Origin: Clostridia bacterium | GTDB taxonomy: Bacteria > Bacillota > Clostridia > Christensenellales > CAG-138 | NCBI GenBank assembly: GCA_017451295.1 | Contig: JAFSPW010000094.1 | Location: 1-39,417 of the forward strand | Direction of reading: 5' to 3' | DNA length: 39,417 bases | Part shown: piece after piece, positions 39,281 to 39,417 of the stretch | How the letters are laid out: every line of letters starts with the position of its first letter | Numbering within the stretch: the first letter of the stretch is position 1 | Notes under the pieces: model-generated | What the model was told of the DNA's origin: nothing | The model's database searches: none | The model's input: only the letters and a program-made list of their open reading frames with translations | Position numbers and translations under genes: made by a program

Positions 39281-39403
39281 GCCCCCGTGTGAGGGGGCAT
39301 AAATGGGCGGCTTCGGCCGCCCATTTTCGATATACATCCTGCCGGATGTTCGATATGCCCATTTAGGGCTCGATATATCTTCGATACGATATGTCTGCGG
39401 ACA
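39281..39403 (+). repeat. tandem hairpin array C (CGATAT-type linkers, variable stems)
   Basis: Hairpins GCCCCC/GGGGGC, AAATGGGCGGC with its complement, CATCC/GGATG, GCCC/GGGC, ATC/GAT and TGTC/GACA follow each other. The last four are separated by linkers TTCGATAT, TCGATAT and ACGATAT. The first hairpin is almost the same as the first in array A (both have CCCCC, loop ending GTGA, GGGGG). The array runs to within 14 nt of the window end. Confidence 0.7.
39301..39326 (+). terminator. UUCG-capped terminator after the aminotransferase
   Basis: AAATGGGCGGC (39301-39311), TTCG loop, perfect complement at 39316-39326; a C(UUCG)G tetraloop, one of the most stable hairpin caps. It also begins hairpin array C. 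Confidence 0.8.
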
Positions 39404-39417
39404 AGAAGGGATGTATA

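Overview
The window looks like a chromosome fragment of a spore-forming gut Clostridium-type Firmicute (Oscillospirales/Christensenellales-like, moderately GC-rich). Supporting this are the dnaX-ybaB-recR cluster with a YtxC-like sporulation gene beside it, a lysine riboswitch, DUF3793 and DUF6198 family proteins, a TnpV gene, strong AGGAGG ribosome binding sites and sigma-A promoters with TATACT/TATAAT boxes. The species cannot be fixed from the sequence alone.

Region 1 (about 1-14,800) is a mosaic accessory island. It holds the end of a SF2 helicase with a DUF3427 tail, a membrane-anchored protein with a PIN-like core, an autoregulated-looking Fic protein, and a tightly overlapping three-gene operon on the minus strand: a coiled-coil protein, a McrB-like AAA+ motor and a McrC-like DUF2357/PD-(D/E)XK nuclease. 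After these come a zinc-ribbon membrane protein with three Ltp repeats, a 51-residue peptide gene with a consensus promoter, a SIMPL-domain gene whose expected start codon is missing, a HipA-like kinase and tnpV. Base composition swings sharply between neighbours (AT-rich PIN-like and McrBC genes beside GC-rich helicase, Fic and Ltp genes), which points to separate acquisitions. The island ends at a structured segment with tRNA-3'-end-like direct repeats.

Region 2 (about 15,000-27,350) looks like the stable chromosome. It has a complete BMP-family (nucleoside-type) ABC importer operon behind a leader with an intrinsic terminator, a DUF3793 gene with twin palindromic operators, an SDR-marR-exonuclease operon with a full-consensus promoter and a palindromic operator at the start point, a fused ThrE-type exporter, and a coupled pair of FAD oxidoreductase (UDP-galactopyranose-mutase-like) and multi-pass GT39-like membrane protein.

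Region 3 (about 27,400-39,417) starts with a lysine riboswitch controlling an NhaC-superfamily transporter, probably a lysine transporter. On the minus strand follow recR, ybaB, dnaX, ytxC-like, a MATE exporter and mutY. On the plus strand are DUF436, DUF6198, a small dockerin-like protein, and an Lrp/AsnC regulator translationally coupled to a class I/II aminotransferase. The intergenic spaces here carry unusual arrays of short hairpins with constant linkers but different stem sequences (29,171-29,372; 29,416-29,750; 39,281-39,403) and a 163-bp foldback element (37,416-37,578).

The strongest candidates for little-described biology are the separate coiled-coil partner of the McrBC-like pair and the constant-linker/variable-stem hairpin arrays.
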